Positions 63,062 through 64,000 of a DNA stretch of 64,000 nucleotides are shown here, piece by piece. The notes beneath the pieces are model-generated. The model was not told the DNA's origin. It searched no databases and saw only the letters and a program-made list of their open reading frames with translations. The position numbers were made by a program, and so were the translations under genes. This DNA comes from Blepharisma japonicum (Eukaryota; Ciliophora; Heterotrichea; Heterotrichida; Blepharismidae), in assembly GCA_949751835.1 (NCBI GenBank), contig CATKHK010000018.1:310001-374000 (forward strand), given 5' to 3'. Position 1 is the first letter of the stretch. Each line of letters starts with the position of its first letter.

Positions 63062-64000
63062 ATGAAAATAGAAAAATTGCAAATAAAACCAAAAGAAATT
63101 GAAAAGCCTGTTGTTGTAGGTCAATTTATAGGGAAAGAGAATAGAAAGTACAGCCGAGAAAGAATTATGGCATTAATTTATTTTTTGATAAATCCAAGTG
63201 AAGAGTTTGAATCCTCATGAATAGCTTATAGGGCTGAAATAAGGATTTTACAAAAAGAGCAGCCAGATGCATGGATAAATGAATTAAATGAGATATCAAG
63301 TTTGTGTGGAATTAGCACAGACAGACTTTTTAATTTTTTAGAAAATACACAAAAGCTTGGTTTACCATTGAAAAATGATGTTTTGAATGATTTAGATATT
63401 TTATATAATAATGCATCATTGTTTATCCCACATGAAATTGAAAATTTCAAGCATTATCTTCAGCAATATTTCACAGCTCAAAACATTGAAAAAATGATAA
63501 TAAATTGAATAAAACAATCTGATTATGAAGTGCTCTATAAATATTCAAGATTACTAAATATTTATAATTCTGCGCTTTTAGATCATCATTTAACTCAAAT
63601 TTCTTCACAATTATTCGAAAATTGGTCACTCACTGAAATTATGCTGTTTATTGAGTCAATATCAAAAATTTTGAAAATAAATCCAAGCGGGAAACTCCTT
63701 CATGGAGTTTATATGCAGCTTTCAAGGAGAATTCAAGATAAAGATGGGTTTGAAGGAATTTGTAACTATTTTGATACAGAATTGAGAGAAAGCCGCAAGC
63801 CAAAAGGGCAATGTGAGCTTTTTATGCTTTGTGAAGACAAAGATAAGCTAGAAAAACTTTACCATATAAAAACTATATATAGGATTATCAATGGAAATGA
63901 TTTAGAGCTTGAGCGTGATTCTTTAAAAGAACTTAAAGAATTATCAGGCTCTGAATATATGGACTCAATAGCAACGCTTATAGAAAACGCGTTTGAGTCT
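63062..64000 (+). CDS. Unknown protein, N-terminal part (cut by right edge)
   Basis: A frame from ATG 63062 (MKIEKLQIKPKEIEKPVVVG) stays open for 313 codons to the window edge. Two TGA codons (about 63218 and 63506) read as Trp. It is all helical, with repeated hydrophobic helices (SRERIMALIYFLINPSEEF, then MLFIESISKILKINP) in a solenoid-like pattern. No family is recognised. The start is only 12 bp from the start of the divergent WTAP-like gene, so ATG 63169 (MALIYFLI) is an alternative. Confidence 0.65.

Noticed and set aside
1-64000. Genetic code with TAA/TAG as Gln (as in many ciliates) or all codons ambiguous (Condylostoma)
   Set aside because: Every recognised gene ends at TAA or TAG at the expected length, and no conserved Gln is encoded by TAA or TAG. 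One case (Rab2-like 3' end) leaves a small doubt about TGA only.
1-64000. Transposable elements, CRISPR arrays, telomeric repeats or IES-like terminal repeats
   Set aside because: No inverted terminal repeats with a transposase, no spaced direct repeat arrays and no telomere repeat runs were seen. The less AT-rich block at 53460 has scraps that recall a coding relic, but nothing diagnostic.

Overview
This window looks like macronuclear (somatic) DNA of a heterotrich ciliate, most probably Blepharisma or a close relative. Three independent signs in the sequence agree. (1) TGA is read as tryptophan: more than twenty genes continue in frame through TGA, and in the families recognised (pyruvate dehydrogenase E1 alpha, WDR70, RRP9, RPC6, LIS1, PKA, Rab) TGA falls where relatives have Trp; TAA and TAG are the only stops. 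(2) Spliceosomal introns are 15-17 nt long with GT...AG ends; eleven were found because they carry an in-frame stop or shift the frame. (3) The DNA is AT-rich and extremely gene-dense, with intergenic gaps often of 6-100 bp and ciliary/axonemal genes present. The UGA=Trp code plus 15-16 nt introns is known for Blepharisma; Stentor shares the intron size but uses the standard code.

Layout. 1-9.5 kb: end of a coiled-coil gene, PDH E1 alpha, WDR70, a three-intron REV7/HORMA gene, a twin-CX9C protein, ribosomal stalk P2 and a full-length ABCB transporter. 10-17.2 kb: RRP9 (U3 snoRNP), a secreted acidic protein, intron-containing tRNA-Tyr, PCNA, a coiled-coil protein, cobalamin adenosyltransferase and mitochondrial GLRX5. 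17.2-23.5 kb: a probable decayed gene, an unknown one-intron gene, then Rab11 and a WDR44-like gene (WDR44 is a Rab11 effector in animals), separated by decayed copies of both. 23.8-36.5 kb: lineage-specific coiled-coil/basic proteins, a RING/SIAH-type protein, a CFAP97-domain gene, OXA1, a START protein, RPC6 of RNA polymerase III, an ARF pseudogene, an unknown gene with a duplicated intron/exon module, a Derlin-like gene and LIS1. 37-47 kb: ferlin, a small lipidated protein, a cyclic-nucleotide-domain K+ channel with a zinc knuckle, a Rab2-like GTPase and a mitochondrial Atm1-type ABC transporter. 47.5-64 kb: unknown proteins, an EH-domain endocytic adaptor, a cyclin-like protein, a PKA-type kinase, CFAP141, membrane and coiled-coil proteins, NDP kinase, a candidate C/D snoRNA locus, a myristoylated START protein, a WTAP-like protein, and a gene cut by the right edge.

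There is no operon logic. Themes that recur are membrane traffic (Rab11/WDR44, Rab2, ARF relic, ferlin, EH adaptor, Derlin), mitochondrial function (PDH, OXA1, GLRX5, Atm1, CX9C, adenosyltransferase) and cilia (CFAP97, CFAP141). Gene ends below were built by hand using UGA=Trp and by removing short introns. A 15-nt intron without an in-frame TAA/TAG would be invisible to this approach, so some proteins may carry a false extra five residues.
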